NCBI RefSeq assembly: GCF_900167075.1
Contig: NZ_FUWH01000004.1
Span: 310,001-374,000, forward strand
Direction: 5' to 3'
Source: Sediminibacterium ginsengisoli
GTDB lineage: Bacteria; Bacteroidota; Bacteroidia; Chitinophagales; Chitinophagaceae
DNA length: 64,000 nucleotides
Part shown: positions 54,608-63,870 of the stretch, in pieces
Numbering within the stretch: the stretch's first letter is position 1
How the letters are laid out: each line of letters starts with the position of its first letter
Translations under genes and position numbers: made by a program
The notes under the pieces: generated by a model
Databases searched by the model: none
Told to the model about the DNA's origin: nothing
What the model saw: only the letters and a program-made list of their open reading frames with translations

Positions 54608-55762
54608 ATGAAAATTCAATTGATAAGAATGAAACAATTGTCCTACCTGCTTGCAGGAATGTTATTGCTCGGAGCCTGCAAACAAGGCGGTTCCGGTACT
54701 TTTACGGTAAGTGGTAAAATAACCAACGCCCCATCGCAACGCGTCATGCTGCAGGAGCTGCCTTTCGGCGGCGAACAGCCTGTTGTACTGGATTCTGCAA
54801 CATTGCAGAAAGACGGTTCCTTTGAACTGAAGGGAATGGCAAAAGAAGAATCACTGTACAGGCTGGTGGTAGAATCCGGTCCTGATGTGATCCTTGTAAA
54901 TGATGGCAACAAGATCAATGTGGATATGGATGTGAATCATTACACCGCATACAAGGTAACAGGGTCTGTTGCCAGCGAAAGTATACATACGCTGATGAAA
55001 GATTACAGGAGCAGGGATTCCGCGCTCTATGTTACATTTCAGCAGCTGGACTCATTGCAGGGCATCAAAGCTCCGGACAGCGTTGTTGCCGTTCTCAATG
55101 CCCGCCGCGACGACCAGGTTAACGCACTCAATAAAATGGTAACCGCATTTATTGAACAGTCGCCAAGCCCTGCCGTACGTTATTACGCAATCGGGATGGG
55201 CGCGCGCACGCTTACGAAGGATGAAGTGATGAAACTGGTAACTGCATCTGCGGATAAATTCAAAGAGCATCAGGGACTTGCCAAAATCAAAGCGCTTTTA
55301 TCTGCACAGGCGAAACAGCAGCCTGCGGCGCCCCAGCAATCGCCTTTACTGAACCAGCAGGCACCTGAGATCAACTTACCGGACACAGAAGAAAAACCAT
55401 TTGCATTAAGCAGCCTGAAAGGTAAATATGTACTGGTTGATTTCTGGGCAAGCTGGTGCGGCCCATGCCGTGCTGAGAACCCGAATGTTGTAGCCGCTTT
55501 CAATAAATTCAAAGACAAAAACTTCACCATTCTGGGCGTATCACTGGATACAGATAAAGCCGCCTGGCTCGATGCCGTACGTGCTGATAAATTAAACTGG
55601 AAACAGATCAGCGATCTCAAGCAGTGGGAAAGCCCTGTTGTTCCGGCTTACGGCATTGAGGGCATTCCTTTCAATGTATTGCTCGATCCGCAGGGAAAGA
55701 TCATCGCTACCGCTCTTCGCGGACCAGCGCTTGAAACAAAGCTGGCAGAAGTTTTGAAATAA
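54608..55762 (+). CDS. TlpA-like thioredoxin-fold lipoprotein with N-terminal DUF4369
   Basis: The protein (384 residues from 54608; 377 if the ATG at 54629 is used) has a lipoprotein signal ending LLLGAC, a beta-rich DUF4369-like domain (about residues 28-130), a helical linker, and a C-terminal thioredoxin/AhpC-type domain with the active-site motif WCGPC in DFWASWCGPCRAENP. It would act in the periplasm as a thiol-disulfide reductase. This two-domain layout is very common in Bacteroidota. It follows gatB by 9 bases, probably read through from it. A strong bidirectional terminator follows. Confidence 0.9.
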   Translation: MKIQLIRMKQLSYLLAGMLLLGACKQGGSGTFTVSGKITNAPSQRVMLQELPFGGEQPVVLDSATLQKDGSFELKGMAKEESLYRLVVESGPDVILVNDGNKINVDMDVNHYTAYKVTGSVASESIHTLMKDYRSRDSALYVTFQQLDSLQGIKAPDSVVAVLNARRDDQVNALNKMVTAFIEQSPSPAVRYYAIGMGARTLTKDEVMKLVTASADKFKEHQGLAKIKALLSAQAKQQPAAPQQSPLLNQQAPEINLPDTEEKPFALSSLKGKYVLVDFWASWCGPCRAENPNVVAAFNKFKDKNFTILGVSLDTDKAAWLDAVRADKLNWKQISDLKQWESPVVPAYGIEGIPFNVLLDPQGKIIATALRGPALETKLAEVLK

Positions 55763-55782
55763 AAATATCGGGTACTGAAAAT

Positions 55783-55817
55783 AAAAGCGGCTGTTTCAGA
55801 TTGAAACAGCCGCTTTT
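55783..55817. terminator. Bidirectional terminator after the TlpA-like gene
   Basis: A perfect 16-bp stem (AAAAGCGGCTGTTTCA and complement) with a 3-base loop, and T-rich tails on both strands, between convergent genes. Confidence 0.93.
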
Positions 55818-55834
55818 ATTTTTTATCCTCTGCC

Positions 55835-56530
55835 TTAAAGTGTGTTATAAAAATTAATCACTTTAACCATTTCATCTTCTTTTTTCAGTTTGAATTTATT
55901 GCTGCTGATATAGGACGCAACCTGGTCACGCCTGTCTGCCAGTGCATTCAGCAGATCATCAGCAGATTTGCCCACTTTCACCATTCCTTTTGCAGGGCTG
56001 TATACATAGAATGTTTCATTACGCTGTAAAGTTAGCGTAGCAGCTGAGGGATTAAGGCCATTATTCTGCGTTGCGGTTTCTACAATCTGTATGTATTTTA
56101 AAAACTTGGTCTTACCATCGTCGAGCACCTGGTAGAACGAACCTTCATTCTGAACACCTATCGCCGGAAAACCAGATTCAAATACGGCATTACTTTTCTT
56201 GCCGTCACACTGACCGAATTCGATCTTTTTTACCATGAACGACGGCGTCAGTTCCGCATCTCCCCTTTTGAAGATCACCAGGTTTTCCTGCAGGTTCAGA
56301 CGGGCCGGAATAGCAGCATAAGGTTTACCGTCTGCACCGTATAAGGTTGCACTGCAATAATCATCGTTATAATAAGGAGTGCCATCTACATTGGCTCTTG
56401 GCTTTGCTTTGTGTGGGCTTCCGTTCGCCTCAACCAGCAAGCTGGTATTGGAAGGCGTGGAAGTCTGCATCTGTGCGTTCATGCTAAGTGCGGCACACAG
56501 CATACATACGGAGAAAAATAGCTTCTTCAT
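55835..56530 (-). CDS. Exported hypothetical protein
   Basis: From the ATG at 56530 the product has 231 residues, with a signal peptide (MKKLFFSVCMLCAALSMNAQ). I recognise no domain. The mature part reads as a beta-rich N-terminal half (YNDDYCSATLYGADGKPYAAIPARLNLQ) with a single Cys, a middle with another Cys (FGQCDGKKSNAVF), and a helical, Lys-rich C-terminus (DLLNALADRRDQVASYIS). It is the last gene on the minus strand before a terminator and is separated from the SusCD operon by a palindrome (56602-56632), so it probably has its own promoter (near-consensus TAACTTTA upstream). Confidence 0.7.
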   Translation of the reverse strand: MKKLFFSVCMLCAALSMNAQMQTSTPSNTSLLVEANGSPHKAKPRANVDGTPYYNDDYCSATLYGADGKPYAAIPARLNLQENLVIFKRGDAELTPSFMVKKIEFGQCDGKKSNAVFESGFPAIGVQNEGSFYQVLDDGKTKFLKYIQIVETATQNNGLNPSAATLTLQRNETFYVYSPAKGMVKVGKSADDLLNALADRRDQVASYISSNKFKLKKEDEMVKVINFYNTL

Positions 56531-56601
56531 GGCATCATGTTTCTTTAAAGTTAGTTGATAATAGCTGTAAAACAAGGTTAAATAAGCGCCCTTTTTACAT
56601 A

Positions 56602-56632
56602 AAGGCCCGTTCAGCTTACGCGAACGGGCCTT
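56602..56632 (-). terminator. Palindrome, probable terminator of the SusC/SusD operon
   Basis: A perfect 11-bp stem (AAGGCCCGTTC / GAACGGGCCTT) with a 9-base loop. The T-tail is poor on both strands, so termination efficiency may be modest. Confidence 0.6.
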
Positions 56633-56675
56633 ATTATGATCAGATGTCTTTTTTCAACATACTTAACCAGCTGAA

Positions 56676-57551
56676 TTACTTGATCAGCGTGCTTACTACA
56701 GCTGTAAAGCTTCCTGCTGCCACCCTTACAGTAGTTGTAATGGTGAAAGTCTGATCGCAGGAAGAGAATGTACCGCTACCCGAAATGGTAGACTGGCCAT
56801 AGGTGTACAGGCTGGCCACATAGTTCTGCGTCGGGATCGTTACAGTAAAGTTGGCCGGGTTAGACCAGTCAAGTGTAGCTGTAAGACCGGTTGCGGCCGG
56901 ATCTGTAGGTGCGAAAGGACCAAATCCGATATCGCCGGTTACGGCCAGGTTCTTGATCAGCACGGTTGCGCTGGTAGGTCCTGTTGAAGTCCAGTTAGAG
57001 ATCGAAGCTGTGTATTTCGACGCACTTGCAGTTCCTGTAAGCGCCCTGTCGTAGTCCCTGCTGTTTGCATAGTTACCGGTTAAGTCGGTAGAGATCACAT
57101 CGCAATACCTGCGCATAACGAGCTTGTATTGCTTATTATAGGAAGAAGCGGGTACATCACCACCGGTAATGTTGAAAGTGAGGGTATCAACCCTTGTTCC
57201 CGGGAATCCGGAAAAGATCCCTTTTACTGCCAGTGAATCCACTACTTTACCACCAGGGATGGAAACTGTGGTTGATGGCAGTGTGTACTGCGTTCCTGCG
57301 GTAGCGCCGGTAGGAGATGTAACCGAAACAGTCACATTCCTTGCAGAAGAAGAAAGAGTGGTGGTTCCAACTGGTATTTTGAATACGGAGTTGGGGTCAT
57401 TCTTTACATAGTAGGTACCTGAAGTTGCTGTAAGGAAGCTGGCTTCTGTAGGCGGTGTGATGATAGGATATGCTTTATTCTTATCGCATGAAGCCATCAC
57501 GCCGGCAATCGCCAGAACCGTTACAGGCACATATAAATTACGAAGTTTCAT
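56676..57551 (-). CDS. Lipoprotein third gene of the SusC/SusD operon
   Basis: A 291-residue protein with a lipoprotein signal ending VMASC (Cys22), then a Thr/Ser/Val-rich, beta-sheet-rich sequence with no enzymatic motifs. The N-terminal part resembles the DUF4843/DUF1735-type Ig-like domains carried by the third gene of many Sus-like operons. Such proteins are usually surface-exposed glycan- or protein-binding partners. It begins 38 bases after the SusD gene and so is part of the same transcript. Its ligand is not known. Confidence 0.7.
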   Translation of the reverse strand: MKLRNLYVPVTVLAIAGVMASCDKNKAYPIITPPTEASFLTATSGTYYVKNDPNSVFKIPVGTTTLSSSARNVTVSVTSPTGATAGTQYTLPSTTVSIPGGKVVDSLAVKGIFSGFPGTRVDTLTFNITGGDVPASSYNKQYKLVMRRYCDVISTDLTGNYANSRDYDRALTGTASASKYTASISNWTSTGPTSATVLIKNLAVTGDIGFGPFAPTDPAATGLTATLDWSNPANFTVTIPTQNYVASLYTYGQSTISGSGTFSSCDQTFTITTTVRVAAGSFTAVVSTLIK

Positions 57552-57589
57552 AAATAGTTTTTTAAAGTGTTAAAGCGCTTTGCCTCTGA

Positions 57590-58993
57590 TTAATATCCGT
57601 CGTTCTGCACGTTGTTCGGGTTCGCCAGCAGTTCATACTGAGGAATCGGGAACACAAACCTGTAGTTACCTGCAGGCAGTGTCTGCCATGCTGCACTTCC
57701 TACATCAGATGCATTCCTTGATACCGGCAGGTTATTACGTTTCAGATCGAAAAGCCTTGTTCCTTCAAAGCACAGTTCTTTGAACCTTTCTGCAAGTACA
57801 GCAGTGATCAGGTCGCCGGCGTTGTTGAATGTTGCGTTGGTGTAACCGGTGATCCTTTTCGAACGTACCTCATTCAGGTCATTGGTTCCGGCGTTAACAT
57901 CAGGTACCGCCAGTTTTGCATAAGCTTCTGCACGGATCAGGTAAACCTCTGCGATACGGATTGCTTTCATATCAACCACACGACCACCTTTGGATGAGTT
58001 GAAATACTTGTTCACGTAATTCTTGGTAGTTCCTGAATAGGTTCCGATATAAGCTGCTTTACGGATATCGCCCGTTCCGTAAGTTGCGATCAGTTTGTCT
58101 GAAGGCGCGATGTATACCAGGTTGCCGGTAGTTGTCCACAGCGCTCCCATGGTAGTACCGGTTGAGTACCGGATACGGAACAGTGTTTCAGTGGTATTCG
58201 CATCAGTCCAGATTCCTGGAAAATCAGCAGCAGAAGCCAGCGGCTTAACATTCGATGAGATCACATTCGTTGCATACGTAACTGCATTCTGATAGTCGCC
58301 TTTGAACAAAGCGATCTTAGCGCGGTATGCATTGATGTTCACCTGGTTCATTACCGTGTCGCTGAATGTTGATGGGGTAACAGCAGGTAACAGGGCAAAT
58401 GCATCTGCCATATCTTTCTCAATCTGCGTCATCACTTCACCCATGGTATTCCTTTTCGGCTGCGCATAGATGTTTGATGTGAGCATGATAGGTATACCTT
58501 TCTCGTTAGCTGAGTAGGCTTTAGAGTATAATTGCAGCAGGTCGAAATGAGCCAGGGCCCTTAACGCCAGCAGCTGGCCTTTCAGGATATTCCTGCGCGG
58601 TTCTTCTGCCGGTGTTGCAATTACAGTAGGCAGTTTGTCCAGGGTTCTGTTTACCTGGTCGATCATTTGATAGTAACCGGTATATGCTGCAGTTACATCA
58701 CCACCGGTAGTACCATCGGCACTGTACTGGTAGCGGAAAGTAAGCGCACCCTGGCCGGCATTATCTGCACCGATCTTTGTTTCGTCGGATACAAGTGCCG
58801 TTGAGTAAATAGTGTTCGCATTGGTACCATAACGGCCATAAGCACCGTTGGCTGCGAGCTGCGCGTCAGCAATCGTTCTGAAAGCATTCGCGTCCGTAAA
58901 ACCGTCGGTCGGCTTGAGGTCAAGCTCTTTGGAGCAGCCTGTCAGCAAGCTTCCGCCCAGTGCCGTGTAAATAAAATATTTGAATAGTTTCAT
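57590..58993 (-). CDS. SusD/RagB-family outer-membrane lipoprotein
   Basis: The 467-residue protein has a lipoprotein signal ending LLTGC and the SusD fold, rich in TPR-like helices: NAFRTIADAQLAANGAYG near the start, LRALAHFDLLQLYSKAYS in the middle, and EVYLIRAEAYAKL, ELCFEGTRLFDLKRN and the closing NP(N)NVQNDGY at the end. It caps the SusC porin and captures the substrate at the cell surface. It lies 24 bases after SusC. Substrate is unknown, and no CAZyme or peptidase gene is nearby. Confidence 0.95.
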   Translation of the reverse strand: MKLFKYFIYTALGGSLLTGCSKELDLKPTDGFTDANAFRTIADAQLAANGAYGRYGTNANTIYSTALVSDETKIGADNAGQGALTFRYQYSADGTTGGDVTAAYTGYYQMIDQVNRTLDKLPTVIATPAEEPRRNILKGQLLALRALAHFDLLQLYSKAYSANEKGIPIMLTSNIYAQPKRNTMGEVMTQIEKDMADAFALLPAVTPSTFSDTVMNQVNINAYRAKIALFKGDYQNAVTYATNVISSNVKPLASAADFPGIWTDANTTETLFRIRYSTGTTMGALWTTTGNLVYIAPSDKLIATYGTGDIRKAAYIGTYSGTTKNYVNKYFNSSKGGRVVDMKAIRIAEVYLIRAEAYAKLAVPDVNAGTNDLNEVRSKRITGYTNATFNNAGDLITAVLAERFKELCFEGTRLFDLKRNNLPVSRNASDVGSAAWQTLPAGNYRFVFPIPQYELLANPNNVQNDGY

Positions 58994-59017
58994 TGTATTA
59001 AGATTTTACTTAGCTAA

Positions 59018-62000
59018 TTAAAAAGTGATATTTAAACCTGCTGTAATGGCACGTGGGTTCGGGAACTCACTGAGGTTGATATTAACCGGACCTGCTTCAG
59101 GATCCATTCCTCTCCATTTTGTCCACATGAACAGGTTAGTTCCCTGTACATAGAATCTAGCTTGTGAAATAAAACCTATTTTCTGAGTCAGTGCCTGTGG
59201 CATGGTGTAAGACAATGTTACATCTCTCAGCCTCAGGAATGATCCGTCGTGAATCAGTTTTGATGAGAAGTTAGAACCGTAGATCGGGCTTGGTGTGCTC
59301 GCGATATCACCTGGTTTTTTCCAGAAGTTCAGATCGCTTGACTGGTTGTAACCACCACCGAGGAAGCCTACAGGGTTCTCTACGAAGTACTCGAGGTTAT
59401 CATATTTGTAACCACCCTGCTGCCAGCTGAACAGTACAGACAGATCGAAAGCTTTGTAACGGAGTGAAGTTCCGAAACCACCTTTCCATGGAGACTCCCA
59501 TGTTCCGAATTGCTGTACTGCATCGTTGGTGCTGTAGGTTGAAGTCAGCTGACCATCTTTTGTATAGAACAGTGGTGCACCTGAAGCGGCGTCAACACCT
59601 GCCCATTTAACTTCATAGTGACTGCCCAGTGGTAAACCTACAGTGATCAGTGAAGTTCCTGAAGGATAAGAAGACAGACCGCCTAAGTCGAGTATTGAGT
59701 TCTTGTTGTAAGCAACTTTTGTATTAAGGGTCCAGATGAAGTCGCTGTTCTTAACTACATCGTAGCTCAGGTCGAACTCGATACCCTTGTTCTGCAGTGT
59801 ACCTGCATTCACGGTAATGGTAGAACCTGTTCCTTCTGCAGACAGTTGTTTCTGTACGAAGAGGTCTTTTGTACGTTTGTCGTACACATCTAAACTACCA
59901 TATAACCTGTTGTTGAAGAAAGCGAAGTCTGTACCGATATTCAGCTGGTAAACAGTTTCCCATTTCAGATCAGGGTTACCCAATCCGCTCGCAGTCATGG
60001 TAGGCAGACCAGAGTAGCTTCCGCTCGCTGAATAAGTAGCGAGGTAACCGAAGTCGCCAAACGGGAAGTTATCACTGTTACCTGATCCACCATAACTCGC
60101 TCTCAGACGCAGGTTGTTTACTACGCGGCTGTTGGCCAGGAAGCTTTCTTTAGATACATTCCAGCTTGCTGAAATAGAGTAGAACGGAGTCCATCTGTTC
60201 TTTTCAGGCAGTTTGGAAGAACCATCATAACGGTAAGAACCGGTAACAGAGTATTTGCCATCATAGGTGTAAGTAGCAACACCCAGTGCAGATAACAATG
60301 TGTTCTGAGATTTACCACCACCTACGTTAGCGAACAGCAGGTTAACCGCGTCACCCTGCGTAATGGCAGCTGGTGTATTCGGTGTACGTGGGTCGATACC
60401 ATAACCGGTTGCGTTAAACGTTTTAACGAACTGGCGGATGTATTCACCAAACACACCTACGTTCAGTTTGTGTTTCTGGTTGATTACTTTATTATAGTTA
60501 AGAGACGGCCTGATATCTGCCTGGAAATAACGGCTGAATGTTTCAGTCTGGAAACCTGCCAGGGTAGTAGGTGTAGAAGTTGCAGCAGGCGTTCTCAGGA
60601 AAGCCAGTTTGCTACCATAGTTGGTTGCCTGGGTTTCACGGAAGTCGGTACCTACTGTTAATCCTGCACTCAGATCTTCAGTGATCTTGTAAGAAGCAGT
60701 TAAGCCAATGATCGCTTTCAGCTGATCGTTATAGTTCTGATCGTATTTGGTCAGATCCAGCTGGTTGGCACCAGTGAATGACGCACCTACGCCGGTTGCA
60801 TAAGTTCCATCAGCGTTAAATACTTTCGCATACGGACTCTGGATATTTACAGCCAGGAACGGGTTACCGGTACTGTTGGTAGTAGCGCTCTGCTGGAAAT
60901 TCCTTTTAACATAAGCAAGGCTTGAAGAAAGTGAGAACGTGAACCTGTCATCAGCATAATCGATGTTATTTCTGAATGAAACACGTTTCATATCTGTTCT
61001 CGGAGTAGTTCCTTCCTCATTGTACAGCTCAAGGCTGGAGTAGATCCTTGTTTTTCCGGTTCCACCTGAAAGTGTGATCTGGTGGTTACTGAATGAACCT
61101 GTTCTGAACATATAGTCAGCCCAGTTGGTATTGATGCGTGAAATAGAATCCAGTAAGCGGTCTGCTGTTGCCTGTTGTGTTGGCGTCAGCGTAGCATAAC
61201 GTGGATTGTTCTTTGAATAGTACCAGCCCGGAATAGCAGCGGTACCACCTGTTGGAGCAGCGATCCTTCCGTAGTCTTCCTGTGCTTTCAGCAGCTCAGT
61301 TGTATTCATCGGACGGAATGCAAATTCTGGTTTTGATTTGAAACCGAACTGTGCATTGTAACCGAAACGCATTTTTCCACCTGTACCCCTGCGCGTTGTA
61401 ACAACGATCACACCGGCAGAACCACGTGAACCATACAGTGAAGATGCAGACGCATCTCTCAATACATCCACGCTTTCAAAGTCGTTCGGGTTCAAACCCT
61501 GGAATACCGCAGCCTCAACTGGGATACCATCCACGATATACAGCGGGTTGCTGCTACCGGAGATTGAACCCTGTCCGCGGATAATAATAGATGCAGCATT
61601 ACCTGGCTGGCCGCTACCAGTGATCGCCAGCAGACCAGGAACCTGGCCCTGCAGCAACTGGTCGAAAGAACCAACCGGCCTGTCTACCAGTTGTTTCCTG
61701 TTCACAGTAGAACCTGCACCGGTAAATTCTGATTTCTTTTGTTTTGTCAGACCGGTAGATACAACTACTTCATTCAGATCGCTTGCATCTGCAGCCTGTA
61801 AGCTCACATTCAGAAAGGTCTGAGAGCCTATGGTCACATCTTTAGAAACATAGTTTAAGGAGCTGACAGTCAGCACTTTGGCAGTAGCCGATACATTTAA
61901 TGAAAACAGACCTGTCGCATCTGAAGTGGTACCGGTAGTGGTACCTTTTACAATAATTGAAGCATTACTGATCGGAGCACCCTTGTCGTCGGTGATTTTT

Positions 62001-62080
62001 CCTCTCAATGTTCGCGTTTGCGCCCACAGCTGGCTTACGCCAAGCATAACTAGGCACAATAGCATAGTTAATTTTCTCAT
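59018..62080 (-). CDS. SusC/RagA-family TonB-linked outer-membrane protein
   Basis: A TonB-dependent transporter of 1020 residues. It has a signal peptide (about residues 1-20), a carboxypeptidase-like regulatory domain (about 23-105), a plug domain (about 110-225, including EVVVSTGLTKQKKSEFTGAG and the IRGQGSISGSSNPLYIVDG core) and a 22-strand barrel that ends in the expected aromatic C-terminal residue (GLNITF). SusD and a lipoprotein follow. A promoter is visible upstream (62108-62138). The substrate cannot be inferred. Confidence 0.97.
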   Translation of the reverse strand: MRKLTMLLCLVMLGVSQLWAQTRTLRGKITDDKGAPISNASIIVKGTTTGTTSDATGLFSLNVSATAKVLTVSSLNYVSKDVTIGSQTFLNVSLQAADASDLNEVVVSTGLTKQKKSEFTGAGSTVNRKQLVDRPVGSFDQLLQGQVPGLLAITGSGQPGNAASIIIRGQGSISGSSNPLYIVDGIPVEAAVFQGLNPNDFESVDVLRDASASSLYGSRGSAGVIVVTTRRGTGGKMRFGYNAQFGFKSKPEFAFRPMNTTELLKAQEDYGRIAAPTGGTAAIPGWYYSKNNPRYATLTPTQQATADRLLDSISRINTNWADYMFRTGSFSNHQITLSGGTGKTRIYSSLELYNEEGTTPRTDMKRVSFRNNIDYADDRFTFSLSSSLAYVKRNFQQSATTNSTGNPFLAVNIQSPYAKVFNADGTYATGVGASFTGANQLDLTKYDQNYNDQLKAIIGLTASYKITEDLSAGLTVGTDFRETQATNYGSKLAFLRTPAATSTPTTLAGFQTETFSRYFQADIRPSLNYNKVINQKHKLNVGVFGEYIRQFVKTFNATGYGIDPRTPNTPAAITQGDAVNLLFANVGGGKSQNTLLSALGVATYTYDGKYSVTGSYRYDGSSKLPEKNRWTPFYSISASWNVSKESFLANSRVVNNLRLRASYGGSGNSDNFPFGDFGYLATYSASGSYSGLPTMTASGLGNPDLKWETVYQLNIGTDFAFFNNRLYGSLDVYDKRTKDLFVQKQLSAEGTGSTITVNAGTLQNKGIEFDLSYDVVKNSDFIWTLNTKVAYNKNSILDLGGLSSYPSGTSLITVGLPLGSHYEVKWAGVDAASGAPLFYTKDGQLTSTYSTNDAVQQFGTWESPWKGGFGTSLRYKAFDLSVLFSWQQGGYKYDNLEYFVENPVGFLGGGYNQSSDLNFWKKPGDIASTPSPIYGSNFSSKLIHDGSFLRLRDVTLSYTMPQALTQKIGFISQARFYVQGTNLFMWTKWRGMDPEAGPVNINLSEFPNPRAITAGLNITF

Positions 62081-62107
62081 TAGTACGTTTTTAGTTTAAG
62101 ACGAGGT

Positions 62108-62138
62108 ACAATTTATGTTAACAAAAACATAATGCAAA
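62108..62138 (-). promoter_or_regulatory. Likely promoter of the SusC/SusD operon
   Basis: On the minus strand TTTG (62135-62138) is followed by a 19-base spacer and TAAATTGT (62108-62115), close to the -33/-7 pair of Bacteroidota. It lies 27 bases before the SusC ATG. The rest of the 298-base gap to the next SusD gene is A/T-rich without other clear signals. Confidence 0.45.
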
Positions 62139-62323
62139 CTAAAATGACAGCAATCGCTTCTGAAGTGCTGCAAAAAAAATTAAAATAATTGCGGCTGGCA
62201 AAGGGTTTCAGGAATAATTATCTGATAATCAATAAGATAAAAAAGCAATGTTTTCAATGTTAATTTTTTCTAATCCCGGGGAAATTTTCGCCAGGGCCTG
62301 GCTGAGATGAACGGTTTGTTAAC

Positions 62324-62357
62324 GAAAAACGAGGCCGGAGCATGCCCCGGCCTCGTT
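62324..62357 (-). terminator. Intrinsic terminator of the second SusC/SusD operon
   Basis: An 11-bp perfect stem (AACGAGGCCGG / CCGGCCTCGTT) with an 8-base loop is followed on the minus strand by a short T-run. Confidence 0.85.
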
Positions 62358-62378
62358 CAAAAGGGTTAAAAACAACCG

Positions 62379-63836
62379 TTAGTTATCTTTCATAAGCCGG
62401 TTCAGCGAGAGTTCGTCGCTGGAGATCGGCCAGATATAACCTGCATCCGAAGGCGCTTTTGTAGGCGCACTTCCTTTACTTGGGATGGTCTGCATCAGTC
62501 GCATCAGGTCGATATTCCTCAATCCCTCACCGAAGAATTCAATCCTTCTTTCGGTCAGGATCGCATCGAGCAGTGCCGGAACGGTTGCCGGAGCCAGTAC
62601 AGTAGAGGCATCCGAACGGCCGCGAACCGCATTCAGCAGCAGGAGCGACTGGGCGTCTACCGTATTACTGTTACGCACTTTGGCTTCTGCCAGGTTCAGC
62701 AGTACTTCTGCATAACGGATCACAGGAACATAATCCGTATAAGGTGAACCGGTTGTGTATTTGGAAACGAATTTCTTACCTGCCGTATTGGTGAAGATCA
62801 GGCTTTTCCTTTTGTCTGTTGCTGTCCAGCCGGCATTGGCCAGAATACCATTGGGGTTCAGTGAAAATTCTGTTGCGCCGGGTGTACTTCCTGCCATATA
62901 GAAATAAGAGCAGAGCGAGTTTTGTGTTCCCGGGAAATCACCGGAAGTGGTGGTCATCGGCATAGACATGATCGACTCCGTTGTTGTGTACGGTGTTTTG
63001 AACACATTGGTGATATCGGCCTGTAATGCGTGGGCCACACCCGATGTAGCAGTAAACGGAGGAGTGGTAGTCACAATTTTATTCGCTTCTGTTATGACCT
63101 TGTCGTATTTCTGCATACTCAGGTAAACACGTGTTTTCAGTGCGATCGCTGTATTGCGGTGCGCGCGTGTTACATTATTATATGCGGAACTGTTTGTAAC
63201 AGGAAGATTTGTTTCCGCGAAATCCAGGTCGCTGAGGATCTGTGTGTAGACCTCTGCCACAGTGCTCCGCTCCAGATCTGAAAATCCGGGGCCTACAATT
63301 CCTTTCAGGCGAAGCGGCAAACCGGGTTTGGCGCCGGCACCATCTGCATAAGGACGGGCAAATACCTGCAGCAAACTATAATAAGACAGCGCCCTGATCA
63401 ATCTTGCTTCGGCAATATAATTGTTGGCGAGCGTTGCTCCCACTACGGCAGAACCTTTGGCAGCCATACCATCGAGGAAGATGTTGCAGTTGTTGATGGC
63501 ATTGTATCCTGCAGACCAGTAGCTTTTTACTGAAGTGGCGCTATTGGCAAGATTCAGGTTCCATACATCGGATGCTGTAACCAGGTTGCTGGTTTCGTTG
63601 ATAAAATCTTCTCCGCGGATATCCCCGTATACTACTCCGCGGCCACCGTAAAAGCTACCGCTTTTTAAAGAGCTGTATAATGATAATACCAGGTTACTGA
63701 TACGCGTTGGAGTATCGAAAGCCGAAGCATCGGATACCGAAGTTTGCAGTTGCGGTTCGAGGAGTTCGCGCTTGCAGGATGAATAAAGTACCGCCCCGAA
63801 ACCCAGCACTGCTATGTATTTTAATTTATGTCTCAT
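62379..63836 (-). CDS. SusD/RagB-family outer-membrane lipoprotein, second system
   Basis: From the ATG at 63836 the protein has 485 residues and a lipoprotein signal ending LYSSC. Typical SusD features are present: ARLIRALSYYSLLQVFARPY in the middle and YAEVLLNLAEAKVRN, ERRIEFFGEGLRNIDLMRL near the end. A longer frame from 63881 adds 15 residues of no signal character and is rejected. It follows a SusC gene (only its end is visible) by 34 bases. Sequence differs clearly from the SusD at 57590, so the two systems should take up different substrates. Confidence 0.94.
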   Translation of the reverse strand: MRHKLKYIAVLGFGAVLYSSCKRELLEPQLQTSVSDASAFDTPTRISNLVLSLYSSLKSGSFYGGRGVVYGDIRGEDFINETSNLVTASDVWNLNLANSATSVKSYWSAGYNAINNCNIFLDGMAAKGSAVVGATLANNYIAEARLIRALSYYSLLQVFARPYADGAGAKPGLPLRLKGIVGPGFSDLERSTVAEVYTQILSDLDFAETNLPVTNSSAYNNVTRAHRNTAIALKTRVYLSMQKYDKVITEANKIVTTTPPFTATSGVAHALQADITNVFKTPYTTTESIMSMPMTTTSGDFPGTQNSLCSYFYMAGSTPGATEFSLNPNGILANAGWTATDKRKSLIFTNTAGKKFVSKYTTGSPYTDYVPVIRYAEVLLNLAEAKVRNSNTVDAQSLLLLNAVRGRSDASTVLAPATVPALLDAILTERRIEFFGEGLRNIDLMRLMQTIPSKGSAPTKAPSDAGYIWPISSDELSLNRLMKDN

Positions 63837-63870
63837 AATTGAATCACATTTAAAGTTTGGTAAATCACAC